From: Jannaschia donghaensis
GTDB taxonomy: Bacteria; Pseudomonadota; Alphaproteobacteria; Rhodobacterales; Rhodobacteraceae
DNA: 64,000 nucleotides
NCBI RefSeq assembly: GCF_001403795.1
Contig: NZ_CXSU01000005.1
Span: 123,019 to 187,018, forward strand
Direction of reading: 5' to 3'
Shown here: one piece after another, positions 23,743 to 32,839 of the stretch
Numbering within the stretch: the stretch's first letter is position 1
How the letters are laid out: each line of letters begins with the position of its first letter
Notes under the pieces: generated by a model
What the model saw: the letters and a program-made list of their open reading frames with translations, nothing else
Databases searched by the model: none
Told to the model about the DNA's origin: nothing
Made by a program: the position numbers and the translations under genes

Positions 23743-26434
23743 CCGTAGCCTTCTTAGCTGCCGGCTTTTTCTTGGCGGCAGGTTTCTTCGCGGCGGCCTT
23801 CTTCTTGGGCGATTTGGCCGCCTTCGCAGCGATCAGTTCAACCGCCTGCGCGACCGTCAACTCTTCGGGCGAGACATCCTTGGGCAGGGTCGCGTTAACC
23901 TTCTCCCACTTGATGTAGGGGCCGAACCGTCCTTCCATGACGGCCATCGCGCCTCCGTTTTCGGGGTGTTCGCCCAGATCGCGCAGCGCTTTGGCCGCGG
24001 CACGTCCCGCACCGCGCGGATTGGCGCGTTTGTCGGCCAGAACCTCGACCGCGCGGTTCATCCCGATGGTAAAGACCTCTTCCTCGTCCGACAGGTTGGC
24101 ATAGACCGGCTTGGCGTCCTCGGGCCGCTTGTGCATCACATACGGCCCATACCGACCAAGGTTGGTCGTGATCGGTTCGCCGTCCTCGGGGTGCGTGCCG
24201 ACCTCGCGAGGGAGGGTCAGAAGCTGCATGCCCTTGTCGAAGTCGATGCTCTCGGGCGGCCATGTCTTGGGCAGGGAGGAGCGCTTGGGCTTCTTGTTCT
24301 CCTCGGTCGCTTCGCCGAGTTGCACATAGGGGCCAAAACGACCTGACTTCAGCCAGACTTCCATGCCGCTCTCGGGCTCCACACCCAGCATCCGCTCGTC
24401 GCCCTGGTTCTCGCCTTCCATGCCCGGCGGGCCGAAGGGACGGGTGTACCGGCATTCAGGATAATTGCCGCAGCCGATGAAGGCCCCGCCCGACCGTGCG
24501 GTGCGCATCGACAGACGACCCTCACCACACTTGGGGCACAGGCGTGGGTCGCTGCCGTCGCCTTTGTCGGGGAAGATATGGGGCGACAGGACTTCGTTGA
24601 TCTTGTCTAGGACTTCGGTGATCCGCAGCTCGCTCGTCTCGCCGATGGCGGCCGAGAAATCGCGCCAGAACCGGTCGAGCACATCCTTGTAATTCTTGCC
24701 GCCGGCGGAGACCTCGTCCAGCTCTTCCTCCAACCCGGCGGTGAAATCGTAGCTGACGTAACGGCGGAAATAGTTCGACAGGAAAACAGTCACCAGTCGA
24801 CCCTGATCCTCCGGGAAAAGACGGTTGCCCTCCTTGCGGGCATAGCCGCGGTCCACGATCGTCGACAGGATGCTGGCATAGGTCGACGGGCGACCGATGC
24901 CCAACTCCTCCATCTTCTTGACCAGCGTGGCTTCGGTGTAGCGCGGCGGCGGCTGGGTAAAGCTCTGCTGGCCCAGCACCGCGGCCGAGGGGGCAAGGCG
25001 GGCATTCGACGGCTGCGCATCGACCGCGTCGACCAATGCGTCCGATGTCTTGTCGTTCTCGACCAGCTTGGCGAAGTCGTCCTTGTAGGCGCCGGCGACC
25101 TTTTTGGCGATGTCGCCGTCGTGGATGGCGGGCAGACGCTTGTCGTCGTCACCGGTGGGCGCGTCGTCGTCGCGACCTTCGGTATAGACCTTCATGAAGC
25201 CGTCGAAGACCACGACCTGACCGGTGGCGCGCAATTCGACCTGACCGCCCGCATCGGCGATGGTCACGGTCGTCCGCTCCATCTTGGCGGCGGCCATCTG
25301 ACTGGCGAGTGTGCGTTTCCAGATCAGGTCGTAGAGTTGCTTCTGGTCCTTTTCCAGCCGCAGATCGTCGGTGGCCTTGGACATGTCGGTGGGGCGGATG
25401 CACTCATGTGCTTCCTGGGCATTCTTGGCCTTGTTCTTATAGGTGCGCGGCTCGGCCGGGGTGTACGCCTTGCCATAGCGGTCCTGAATGGCGGCGCGCG
25501 CCTCGGCGACGGCTTCGGGGGCCATGTCGATGCCATCGGTCCGCATGTACGTGATGTGCCCGGCTTCATACAGGCGCTGCGCCGTGGACATGCAGGCCTT
25601 GGCCCCCATGCCGAACTTGCGGCTGGCTTCCTGTTGCAATGTCGACGTCATGAAGGGCGGGCTGGGGTTGCGGGTGGCCGGCTTCGCCTCCACGGAGGTG
25701 ACGGTCAGGTCGCGGCTTTCGACGGCTTGCACGGCGAGTTCGGCCTGCGTCGCGTCGGCCAGATCGAACCGGTCGAGCTTCTTGCCGGCCAGCGCCACCA
25801 GCCGCGCCTCGAACTGTTGGCCGCGCGGCGTTTCCAGCATGGCGCGGACGGACCAATATTCGCGCGCATCGAACGCCTCGATCTCCATCTCGCGCTCGAC
25901 CACGAGGCGCAGGCAAACCGATTGCACACGGCCCGCCGACTTGGAGCCGGGCAGCTTGCGCCAAAGCACGGGCGACAGGTTGAACCCCACCAGATAATCC
26001 AGCGCGCGGCGGGCCAGATAGGCGTGGACCAGCGGGGTATCGATGTCGCGCGGGTTGGCGATCGCCTCTTGCACGGCCTTCTTGGTGATCGCGTTGAAGG
26101 CCACCCGGCTGACCGGCATGTCCTTCTTGATGCCACGCCGCGCCAGCAACGCTTCCTGCAGGTGCCAGGAAATCGCCTCGCCCTCCCGGTCGGGGTCGGT
26201 CGCGAGGATCAAGTTCGGATCGTCGGCCAGCGCGTCCGCGATGTCCTTGATCCGTTTCTTGCTGTCGGCGGGCACCTCCCATGTCATGTCCCATGACCCG
26301 TCGGTATCGACCGAGCCGTCCTTGCCCACCAGATCGCGGACGTGACCGTAACTGGCGAGAACGGTGTAATCCTTGCCCAGATATCCGTTGATTGTCTTGG
26401 CCTTGGCCGGGGATTCGACGACGACGACGGGCAT
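23717..26434 (-). CDS. topA: DNA topoisomerase I
   Basis: 905 residues, type IA topoisomerase that relaxes negative supercoils. The N-terminal Toprim domain begins VVESPAKAKTINGYLG and has DPDREGEAISWHL; the active Tyr is in HITYMRTDGIDM (Tyr296). After the core there is a four-Cys zinc region (CPKCGEGRLSM, then GCGNYPECRYT) and several C-terminal repeat domains with KSGRFGPYVQLG, NLGRYGPYVMHK and MEGRFGPYIKWE. The last 35 residues are a Lys/Ala-rich tail (repeats of KKPAAKK) likely to bind DNA nonspecifically. It lies downstream of dprA with a 213-base spacer, a common order. Confidence 0.98.
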   Translation of the reverse strand: MPVVVVESPAKAKTINGYLGKDYTVLASYGHVRDLVGKDGSVDTDGSWDMTWEVPADSKKRIKDIADALADDPNLILATDPDREGEAISWHLQEALLARRGIKKDMPVSRVAFNAITKKAVQEAIANPRDIDTPLVHAYLARRALDYLVGFNLSPVLWRKLPGSKSAGRVQSVCLRLVVEREMEIEAFDAREYWSVRAMLETPRGQQFEARLVALAGKKLDRFDLADATQAELAVQAVESRDLTVTSVEAKPATRNPSPPFMTSTLQQEASRKFGMGAKACMSTAQRLYEAGHITYMRTDGIDMAPEAVAEARAAIQDRYGKAYTPAEPRTYKNKAKNAQEAHECIRPTDMSKATDDLRLEKDQKQLYDLIWKRTLASQMAAAKMERTTVTIADAGGQVELRATGQVVVFDGFMKVYTEGRDDDAPTGDDDKRLPAIHDGDIAKKVAGAYKDDFAKLVENDKTSDALVDAVDAQPSNARLAPSAAVLGQQSFTQPPPRYTEATLVKKMEELGIGRPSTYASILSTIVDRGYARKEGNRLFPEDQGRLVTVFLSNYFRRYVSYDFTAGLEEELDEVSAGGKNYKDVLDRFWRDFSAAIGETSELRITEVLDKINEVLSPHIFPDKGDGSDPRLCPKCGEGRLSMRTARSGGAFIGCGNYPECRYTRPFGPPGMEGENQGDERMLGVEPESGMEVWLKSGRFGPYVQLGEATEENKKPKRSSLPKTWPPESIDFDKGMQLLTLPREVGTHPEDGEPITTNLGRYGPYVMHKRPEDAKPVYANLSDEEEVFTIGMNRAVEVLADKRANPRGAGRAAAKALRDLGEHPENGGAMAVMEGRFGPYIKWEKVNATLPKDVSPEELTVAQAVELIAAKAAKSPKKKAAAKKPAAKKKPAAKKATAKKAVPKT

Positions 26435-26647
26435 GGGCGGAGACCTCGGAAACTGTTCGATGCGGGGGATCTGGCGGCGACGCGGGTGGCCTGTCCCCTT
26501 GGGCCGCGGACCATGTGGGGCCTACCCGGGTATTGTCAATGCCGGGTCCGGTGACGCTTTCGGCACCGCAATACGGTGTCGATGGGCCGTCGCCGCCGAT
26601 GGCCTAAGCTCACCTGTCTCGATGGATGTCAGAAACGGCGACGCGGG

Positions 26648-27826
26648 TCAGAGCCGGACAAGACCCCCGCCGGCACGGCGCGCGATCTGACCGGACAGTT
26701 CCATTTCCGACAGCTGTGCCGACAGAACCGGTGCGGCGATAGCGCCGCCCGACGCCAGATCGCGCAGCAGCTGATCCTCGGGGACGGGAACCGGAGAGAG
26801 AAGCGACAGGATGCGCGCCTCCAGGTCGTGTCCCGGTGGCGGGCTCGGGGTGGGCGACATGTCGGGTTGAGCAAGTGCCGCCGCAGGGACGGCGCGCAGC
26901 GTGTCGAGGTATTCGAGCACATCGGCCACACCGCGCACCAGCGTGGCCCCGTCGCGCAGCAGCAGATTGCAGCCCGATGCGCGCCCGTCGAACGGATGAC
27001 CGGGCACGGCCATCACTTCGCGCCCCTGATCGAGGGCGTCGCGCGCGGTGATCATGGAGCCGGACTTGGCCGCCGCCTCCACCACCACGACGGCCTGCGC
27101 GACGCCGGCGACGATGCGGTTGCGGCGGGGAAAGTCGCGGGCCTGGGGGGCAAGGCCGAAGGGGCGTTCGGACAGGTTGCAGCCAGCCTCGGCGATTTTT
27201 GCCGCCAAATCGACGTTTTCGGCCGGATAGACGCAATCGAGCCCACCGGCGTGTACCGCGACCGTATGCCCGACTAGGGCCGCATCGTGGGCGACCGCGT
27301 CCACGCCCCGCGCAAGCCCCGAGGCCACGGTGACGCCGGCTTCGGCCAGATCGCGCCCCAGGGCGCGCGCCATGCGAAGCGCCAGAGACGAAGCATTGCG
27401 TGTGCCGACGATTGCGACCGTCGGGCGCGCCAGTACACCTGCGTCGCCCTGCGCCCAAAGCACCGCGGGCGCGGAGGAGACGTCAGCGAGCCGCGCAGGA
27501 TATCCCGGCGCACCCAACGTCAGCAGCCGCGCGCCGTGTTTGCGCGCCGCGCGGACCTCTCGGCGCACCGATGCCTCATCCGCGACCGTGTAGTCCGACG
27601 CACCGGCGGCGCGGGCGATGCCCGGGAGCACGGCCAATGCGGTTTGGGCATCGCCATGTTCGGCAATAAGTCTGCGAAACGTGGCCGGCCCCACCCGGCG
27701 GGACCGGGCGAGGCGCAGACGCGCAAACAATTCCTCCTGCGACGGCGGGCCATCAAAGACCGGCAGAGGAGCTTCGGCGAAGTCGTCGGGGAAGCGGAGG
27801 AGGTCGGAGGGATTCGCGTAGTCCAT
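26648..27826 (-). CDS. dprA: DNA-processing protein DprA
   Basis: 392 residues. After an N-terminal helical domain (LRLARSRRVGPATFRRLI) comes the Rossmann-like DprA core: VAIVGTRNASSLALRMA, VASGLARGVDAVAHDAAL, VHAGGLDCVYPAENVDLA, FPRRNRIVAGVAQAVVVVEA and SGSMITARDALDQGREVMAV. A C-terminal winged helix (residues 330-392) completes it. DprA loads RecA on single-stranded DNA taken up in transformation. It is upstream of topA on the same strand. No other competence genes are in the window. Confidence 0.96.
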   Translation of the reverse strand: MDYANPSDLLRFPDDFAEAPLPVFDGPPSQEELFARLRLARSRRVGPATFRRLIAEHGDAQTALAVLPGIARAAGASDYTVADEASVRREVRAARKHGARLLTLGAPGYPARLADVSSAPAVLWAQGDAGVLARPTVAIVGTRNASSLALRMARALGRDLAEAGVTVASGLARGVDAVAHDAALVGHTVAVHAGGLDCVYPAENVDLAAKIAEAGCNLSERPFGLAPQARDFPRRNRIVAGVAQAVVVVEAAAKSGSMITARDALDQGREVMAVPGHPFDGRASGCNLLLRDGATLVRGVADVLEYLDTLRAVPAAALAQPDMSPTPSPPPGHDLEARILSLLSPVPVPEDQLLRDLASGGAIAAPVLSAQLSEMELSGQIARRAGGGLVRL

Positions 27827-28308
27827 GAGGCAGATTGGACCGATGGTCGTTTAAGAATGGTTAACTGAACGAGGGATGGCGTCGGGCTCCGTGGTCGTCG
27901 CGGCCCATCCTGAAAACCCCGGCGCGAAGCCAGCTTATCACGAGGACGTCGTTCGCATCCGCCTCGGCCCAGCGCAGCGCAGCGACCGGAAGCAGGGTCG
28001 CAAGTCCCATGACAGCACCCCACCCGCACGGTCCTGTTATAGCAGCGGGCGAGCGTCGCCCGCGCTGTGAGCGTTGCGACCATGGCCGAAAACGGTGCAA
28101 CATGAGGAGCGAGCCGGTTTCGGCTAGTCACAATGTGACTTTGTCATCGCCGTCCACGCGTGGACGGCGAGACGATGAATACCAAACCGCGCCGACGAAA
28201 GCCGGGCCCAGGCAAAACTGGACTGCGAGAGAAAGCCAATTTGCCCGCGCTAACACTCCTTGGCCCTGGACATCCCCAAAGCCGGGGCGGAACCGGATCG
28301 CATCGGCT
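27827..28308. other. 482-base gap between dprA and tldD
   Basis: No convincing gene. Short open frames exist on both strands but have no family pattern and no good ribosome site. The dprA promoter must lie at its left end. The right part holds a stack of palindromes: AGCCG-GTTT-CGGCT (28112-28125), GTCACA-A-TGTGAC (28127-28139) and a perfect 24-base palindrome (28147-28170). These could form terminators or an operator array. Confidence 0.6.
28147..28170. repeat. Perfect 24-base palindrome downstream of tldD
   Basis: Twelve-base arms TCGCCGTCCACG / CGTGGACGGCGA meet with no spacer. A spacerless palindrome is more like a protein-binding or cruciform site than a terminator hairpin, and no T tract follows. 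Two smaller palindromes lie immediately to its left. Confidence 0.55.
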
Positions 28309-29730
28309 TCACGCCGCCGAGCCACCCACCGTCAGCCCGCCGATCAGCAGTGTTGGCTGGCCCACACCCACGGGCACCCATTGGCCGGCCTTGCCGCAGT
28401 TGCCCATGCCCGGATCCAGCGCCATGTCGTTGCCGATGGCGCGGATGTTGGTCAGGGCGGTGGCGCCGTCGCCGATCAGGGTCGCGCCCTTGACCGGGTC
28501 TCCGACGGCGCCGCCCCGAACGCGGTAGGCTTCGGTGCAGCTGAACACGAACTTGCCGTTGGTGATATCGACCTGGCCGCCACCGAAGCCGACGGCATAG
28601 ATGCCATCCTTCACATCCGCCACGATATCGCCCGGGGCTATGTCCCCGCCCAGCATGTAGGTATTGGTCATGCGTGGCATGGGCGTGTGGGCATAGCTTT
28701 CGCGCCGGCCGTTCCCGGTTGGCGCGACGCCCATCAGGCGGGCGTTCTGGCGATCCTGCATATAGCCGACCAGGATGCCGTCCTCGATCAAGGTGTTCTT
28801 GGCGCTGGGCGTGCCTTCGTCGTCGACGGTGATCGACCCCCTGCGGTCGGGGATGGTGCCGTCGTCCAGAACGGTGACGCCGGGGCTGGCGATACGCTGA
28901 CCCAGAAGCCCGGCGAAGGCGCTTTGATCCTTGCGGTTGAAGTCGCCCTCCAATCCATGTCCCACCGCCTCGTGCAGCAGGATGCCGGGCCAGCCCGCGC
29001 CCAGGGCCACGTCCATCACCCCGGCGGGGGCGGGCACGGCCGACAGGTTCACGACGGCGATGCGCAGCGCTTCTTTAGCGAGCGATTGGAAATGGTTGCG
29101 GTCCGTCAGGCCGGTCAGGCCGACACGTCCGCCGCCGCCGGCGGTACCGGATTCGCGGCGGCCCTGCTCCTCCACGATGATCGACACGTTCAGGCGCACC
29201 ATGGGCCGCGCGTCCGAGACGGAGGCCCCTTCGGCGCGCAGGATCTCCACCTCCTGCAAGGACGCGGACATCGAGGCGCTGACCTGCACGACGCGGGGGT
29301 CGAGGGCGCGGGCGAAGGCGTCGATTTCGCGCAGGGTATCGAGCTTCACGTCGAAGGCGACGCCGGTGATCGGATTCTCGTCGGTATAGAGTTTGCGGTT
29401 CGTGCCGGCGGGCGCATCGGCCAGCGTGCCACCGCCGTCGCCCACGGCCAGGCGCGCCGTTTCCGCCGCGCGGCGCAGGGATTTCTCCGATATTTCAGTG
29501 GAATGGGCATAGCCCGCCGTCTCACCGCGCAGCGCGCGCAGGCCGAACCCTTCGGAGGCGTCATAGCTGGCGGTCTTCAGTCGACCATCGTCGAAGACCA
29601 CCATTTCCGACCGCCGACGTTCCAGAAACAGTTCTCCGTCGTCGGCCCCCGACAGGGTGTCGCGCAGGACCGTCAGGGCCGCGTCGCGGTCCAGAAGGGT
29701 TTCGAAGGGGCGGAAGGGCGTGTCGGTCAT
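28309..29730 (-). CDS. tldD: Metalloprotease TldD
   Basis: 473 residues, full-length TldD/PmbA family. The C-terminal domain has GWPGILLHEAVGHGLEGDFN, in which HEAVGH supplies the zinc-binding HExxxH, followed by GSITVDDEGTPS and GREYSHTP-like RRESYAHTPMPRMTNTYML. TldD works with its partner TldE/PmbA as a cytoplasmic protease that degrades unfolded peptides and, in some bacteria, matures peptide antibiotics or degrades antitoxins. Divergent from ctaC, which is the usual arrangement in Rhodobacterales. No TldE gene is in the window. Confidence 0.96.
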   Translation of the reverse strand: MTDTPFRPFETLLDRDAALTVLRDTLSGADDGELFLERRRSEMVVFDDGRLKTASYDASEGFGLRALRGETAGYAHSTEISEKSLRRAAETARLAVGDGGGTLADAPAGTNRKLYTDENPITGVAFDVKLDTLREIDAFARALDPRVVQVSASMSASLQEVEILRAEGASVSDARPMVRLNVSIIVEEQGRRESGTAGGGGRVGLTGLTDRNHFQSLAKEALRIAVVNLSAVPAPAGVMDVALGAGWPGILLHEAVGHGLEGDFNRKDQSAFAGLLGQRIASPGVTVLDDGTIPDRRGSITVDDEGTPSAKNTLIEDGILVGYMQDRQNARLMGVAPTGNGRRESYAHTPMPRMTNTYMLGGDIAPGDIVADVKDGIYAVGFGGGQVDITNGKFVFSCTEAYRVRGGAVGDPVKGATLIGDGATALTNIRAIGNDMALDPGMGNCGKAGQWVPVGVGQPTLLIGGLTVGGSAA

Positions 29731-30202
29731 GGGGCATCCTCGGGCATCGGTTCCCGTCGGATATAGGGCCGTTCCAGCCCGGACCCCAGAGCCGCGGCGC
29801 GGGAATCGCAGGTTAAGGAATGTTCACACAGATGAACGACAGGTTCGCGGAAATGCGAATTGCGGCGCGGATCCGGGATTTTCTCTGGCGCGTGATACCC
29901 CTGAAATCAGCCCGGATTCACGGGTGATCCACGGGTGATCTACGTCGGATATGGGGGTGACGGCCCCTCCGGCGGTCCCGGTGCGATTCGCATGGCCAAG
30001 GGGCAACAGACGCCGAAAATCGTCAGGTCGAACACGGAGCGTACGGTGCCCGCCGGGGCGCGTCGGGACCGGTCCGATCCGCCCACGACGCCGTGCGACA
30101 TATGGCGCGGAGGCCTTGCGGAGTCGGGTCCAGATATGATTTTAGGCGTCCAAACGACAGGCGCGACTCCGACCGATCGCGCGACGCTTAAGGATAGACA
30201 GC
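29731..30202. other. 472-base divergent promoter region between tldD and ctaC
   Basis: No gene is supported. The region must hold the promoters of tldD (leftward) and of the ctaC cluster (rightward). An exact 11-base tandem repeat, CACGGGTGATC twice (29919-29929 and 29930-29940), is the clearest structure and lies 263 bases before the ctaC start. Confidence 0.6.
29919..29940. repeat. Tandem 11-base direct repeat upstream of ctaC
   Basis: Two contiguous exact copies of CACGGGTGATC. One helical turn of spacing would put two regulator monomers on the same face of the DNA, so a binding site for a regulator of the cytochrome oxidase cluster is possible; a chance slip duplication is the alternative. 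Confidence 0.4.
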
Positions 30203-31072
30203 ATGAAGATGCCCTCGTTCAAGGCCGCCGGTCTGACCGCCGCGACGACGTTCGCCCCCCTTGCCGCCAGCGCGCAGTCGATGCTGGGCGAATTGCCGAT
30301 CATCGGCCAGCCGCAGGCCGGCGGTATCGGGTTTCAGCCCGCCGCCACGTCGCTGGCCGCCGAGATCCACTGGCTCGACAGCTTCCTTCTGGTCATCATC
30401 ACGGTCATCGCATTGTTCGTGACCGGCCTGCTGGCCTGGGTCGTGCTGCGGTTCAACGCCAAGTCGAACAAGGACCCGGCGACGTTCACCCACAATTCCC
30501 CGCTGGAGGTGGCCTGGACGATCGTGCCGATCCTGATCCTGGTGGGCATCGGCGCGTTTTCCCTGCCGGTCCTGTTCGATCAGCAGCGCATCCCAGAAGG
30601 CGAAGTGGTCGTGAAGGTCACCGGCTACCAATGGTACTGGGGCTATGAATATCCCGAGGAAGAGGGCGTCGAATTCTCGTCCTACATGATCGGGGCGGAC
30701 GCCGGGAACATGATGACCGACGAAGTGGCCGAGCAGTTGGTGCAGGCGGGCTATGGTCCCGACCAGTTCCGTCTGGCCACCGACACCGCCGTCGTCGTGC
30801 CCGTGGGCAAGACGGTCGTGATGCAGGTGACGGGCGGCGATGTCATCCACTCCTGGACCATTCCCGCCTTCGGCGTGAAGCAGGATGGCATTCCCGGTCG
30901 TCTGGCGCAGCTGTGGTTTAAAGCCGAGGAAGAAGGCATCTACTTCGGCCAGTGTTCGGAGCTGTGCGGCATCGCCCACGCCTACATGCCGATCACGGTC
31001 AAGGTCGTGTCCGAGGAGAAATATGCCGAATGGCTGGACGCAGTGCGCGCCGGCGAGATCGAGACCTGGTAA
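30203..31072 (+). CDS. ctaC: Cytochrome c oxidase subunit II
   Basis: 289 residues. A signal peptide (to about ASA/QSM) precedes two transmembrane helices (SFLLVIITVIALFVTGLLAW and AWTIVPILILVGIGAFSLPV). The periplasmic cupredoxin domain has the aromatic electron-entry patch GYQWYWGYEY and the CuA ligands in VIHSWTIPAFG and in GQCSELCGIAHAYMPI (two Cys, Glu, His, Met). It accepts electrons from cytochrome c for the aa3-type oxidase. First gene of the cluster ctaC-ctaB-coxF-ctaG-ctaE-SURF1; subunit I (ctaD) is not in the window, as is usual in this order. Confidence 0.98.
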   Translation: MKMPSFKAAGLTAATTFAPLAASAQSMLGELPIIGQPQAGGIGFQPAATSLAAEIHWLDSFLLVIITVIALFVTGLLAWVVLRFNAKSNKDPATFTHNSPLEVAWTIVPILILVGIGAFSLPVLFDQQRIPEGEVVVKVTGYQWYWGYEYPEEEGVEFSSYMIGADAGNMMTDEVAEQLVQAGYGPDQFRLATDTAVVVPVGKTVVMQVTGGDVIHSWTIPAFGVKQDGIPGRLAQLWFKAEEEGIYFGQCSELCGIAHAYMPITVKVVSEEKYAEWLDAVRAGEIETW

Positions 31073-31078
31073 GTCGCC

Positions 31079-32017
31079 TTGACGGACCTCTCCCTCCATA
31101 TCGCAACGTCTGACGGACCCGCCGAGGAGGCGGGTCTGCGCGACTATTGGCAGCTGCTCAAGCCGCGGCTGATGTCGTTGTCGGTGTTCACCGCGCTGGT
31201 CGGGCTGTTGGTGGCACCGGGCGGGGTGCATCCGTTTTTGGGGGCCACGTCGATCCTGTGGATCGCGGTGGGGGCCGGGGCGTCGGCCGCGCTCAACATG
31301 TGGTTCGACGCCGACATCGACCGGGTGATGAAACGCACACGGAACCGCCCGATCCCGTCGGGCCGCGTGGCCCCGTCCGATGCGCTGGCGTTCGGGTTGT
31401 TCCTGACGGTGCTGTCGGTGACGATGCTGGGGTTGACGGCCAATTGGGTCGCGGCCGGATGGCTGTTCTTCACGATCTTCTTCTATGCCGTAATCTACTC
31501 GATGTGGCTCAAGCGCACGACGTCCTGGAATACGGTGATCGGCGGGCTGGCCGGGGCGTTCCCCCCGCTGATCGGCTATGCGGCCGTGACCGGCACGACG
31601 CCGGTGGAGGCCTGGTTGATGGTCGGCCTGATCTTCATGTGGACGCCGCCGCATTTCTGGGCGCTGGCCCTATTCGTCAAGCTGGATTACCACGCCGCGC
31701 GCATCCCGATGCTGACGGTCACCCATGGCCGGGACGAGACGCGCCGGCAGGCGTGGCTGTGGTCGCTGGGGTTGGTGGCCGTGTCGCTGGTGACGGCGTT
31801 CACCGCGATCGGCGGGCCGCTGACGCTGGCCGTGGCGCTGGTGCTGAATGCGGTCTGGTTGCAGCGCGCCTGGGCGATGTATCGGCGCACGGATGCCGAG
31901 GCCGAGGCCGACAAGCATCTGGCGGAGCGGCGGCTGTTCAAATGGTCGCTGATCTATCTGTTCGCGCATTTCGCGGTGTTCGTGGCCGAGGCTGCGCTGC
32001 CGTTTGGGGGTTGGTGA
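31079..32017 (+). CDS. ctaB: Protoheme IX farnesyltransferase
   Basis: 312 residues of the UbiA prenyltransferase superfamily with about nine transmembrane helices. The first Asp-rich motif is NMWFDADIDRVMKRTRNRPI, and the second region has KLDYHAARIPMLTV. The enzyme converts heme B to heme O with farnesyl diphosphate, the first step to heme A for the oxidase. I use the TTG at 31079 because it is six bases after the ctaC stop and no ATG precedes the first helix. The stop overlaps the coxF start (TGATG). Confidence 0.95.
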   Translation: MTDLSLHIATSDGPAEEAGLRDYWQLLKPRLMSLSVFTALVGLLVAPGGVHPFLGATSILWIAVGAGASAALNMWFDADIDRVMKRTRNRPIPSGRVAPSDALAFGLFLTVLSVTMLGLTANWVAAGWLFFTIFFYAVIYSMWLKRTTSWNTVIGGLAGAFPPLIGYAAVTGTTPVEAWLMVGLIFMWTPPHFWALALFVKLDYHAARIPMLTVTHGRDETRRQAWLWSLGLVAVSLVTAFTAIGGPLTLAVALVLNAVWLQRAWAMYRRTDAEAEADKHLAERRLFKWSLIYLFAHFAVFVAEAALPFGGW

Positions 32018-32238
32018 TGCATCAGGACCATGAAATTCACGTGCGCCGCCGGGGCCGGAATTTCGGCCTGCTGGCCGTTCTTCTGGGGTTCATCGTGGTG
32101 ATTTTCGGCCTGACGGTCGTGAAGGTCACGTCGGGCGGATTTTCGGAGGCATTCGACCATGTCGCGCGCCCCGCGCTGGTTCCCGACGCGTCGCTGAACG
32201 AAGTGCCCGCGACGTCTGCGCCGGAGGTGTCGCAATGA
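32017..32238 (+). CDS. CoxF-like small membrane protein of the cytochrome oxidase cluster
   Basis: 73 residues: a polar N-terminus (MHQDHEIHVRRRGRN), one transmembrane helix (FGLLAVLLGFIVVIFGLTVV) and a short periplasmic tail. Small single-helix genes at this spot between ctaB and ctaG are annotated as CoxF in alphaproteobacteria; the function is unproven but assembly of the oxidase is presumed. It overlaps both neighbours, by one base with ctaB and four bases with ctaG. Confidence 0.8.
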   Translation: MHQDHEIHVRRRGRNFGLLAVLLGFIVVIFGLTVVKVTSGGFSEAFDHVARPALVPDASLNEVPATSAPEVSQ

Positions 32239-32828
32239 TGCGCCGGTGGCGGGATCTGACGGACAACGCGCGGGTTCTGGCGATGACGCTGGGCACGGTG
32301 GTGGCGATGGGATCGCTGGGCTGGGCCGCGGTGCCGCTTTACGATCTGTTCTGCAAGGTGACGGGCTATGGCGGCACGACCGCGCGGGCCGAGGGCGAGG
32401 CGGGCGAAATCCTGGACCGCACGGTCCTGGTGCGGTTCGACGCCAGCCGCGAACGCGGCATGCCGTGGGAATTCAAACCGGTCCAGACGTCCATGACGGT
32501 GCGCATCGGTGAGACGAACCTGGCCTTCTACGAGGCGACGAATCCCACGGATGAACCGGTGGCAGGCACGGCCAGCTTCAACGTGGCCCCCTATGCCGCC
32601 GGACCGCATTTCGTGAAGATCGCCTGTTTCTGCTTCGAGGAGCAGATCCTGATGCCCGGCGAAACCGTGTCGATGCCCGTGACATTCTATGTCGACCCCG
32701 AACTGGTGGACGACCCCGAGGCGACCGGCATCCCCGAGATCACGCTGTCCTACACCTTCCACGTAACGGACTTGCCCGACGACTATGCCGCGCTTATCAC
32801 CCCAGCGACGGCGACGCAGACCAACTGA
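32235..32828 (+). CDS. ctaG: Cytochrome c oxidase assembly protein CtaG (Cox11)
   Basis: 197 residues. One N-terminal transmembrane anchor ([20 protein letters not shown]) ends in [12 protein letters not shown], followed by a periplasmic immunoglobulin-like domain. The copper-binding CFCFEEQ motif, diagnostic of Cox11/CtaG, is present and is preceded by ISNVA-like [17 protein letters not shown]. It delivers copper to the CuB centre of subunit I. It is coupled to coxF by ATGA and followed 11 bases later by ctaE. Confidence 0.97.
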   Translation: MMRRWRDLTDNARVLAMTLGTVVAMGSLGWAAVPLYDLFCKVTGYGGTTARAEGEAGEILDRTVLVRFDASRERGMPWEFKPVQTSMTVRIGETNLAFYEATNPTDEPVAGTASFNVAPYAAGPHFVKIACFCFEEQILMPGETVSMPVTFYVDPELVDDPEATGIPEITLSYTFHVTDLPDDYAALITPATATQTN

Positions 32829-32839
32829 GAGGCGACATC

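Noticed and set aside
27861-28103. 80-codon - strand open frame in the dprA-tldD gap
   Set aside because: No good ribosome site, no recognisable pattern, and basic composition like random GC-rich sequence.
28160-28528. Short + strand open frame beginning inside the large palindrome
   Set aside because: It runs into the antisense of tldD and has no convincing start or family match.
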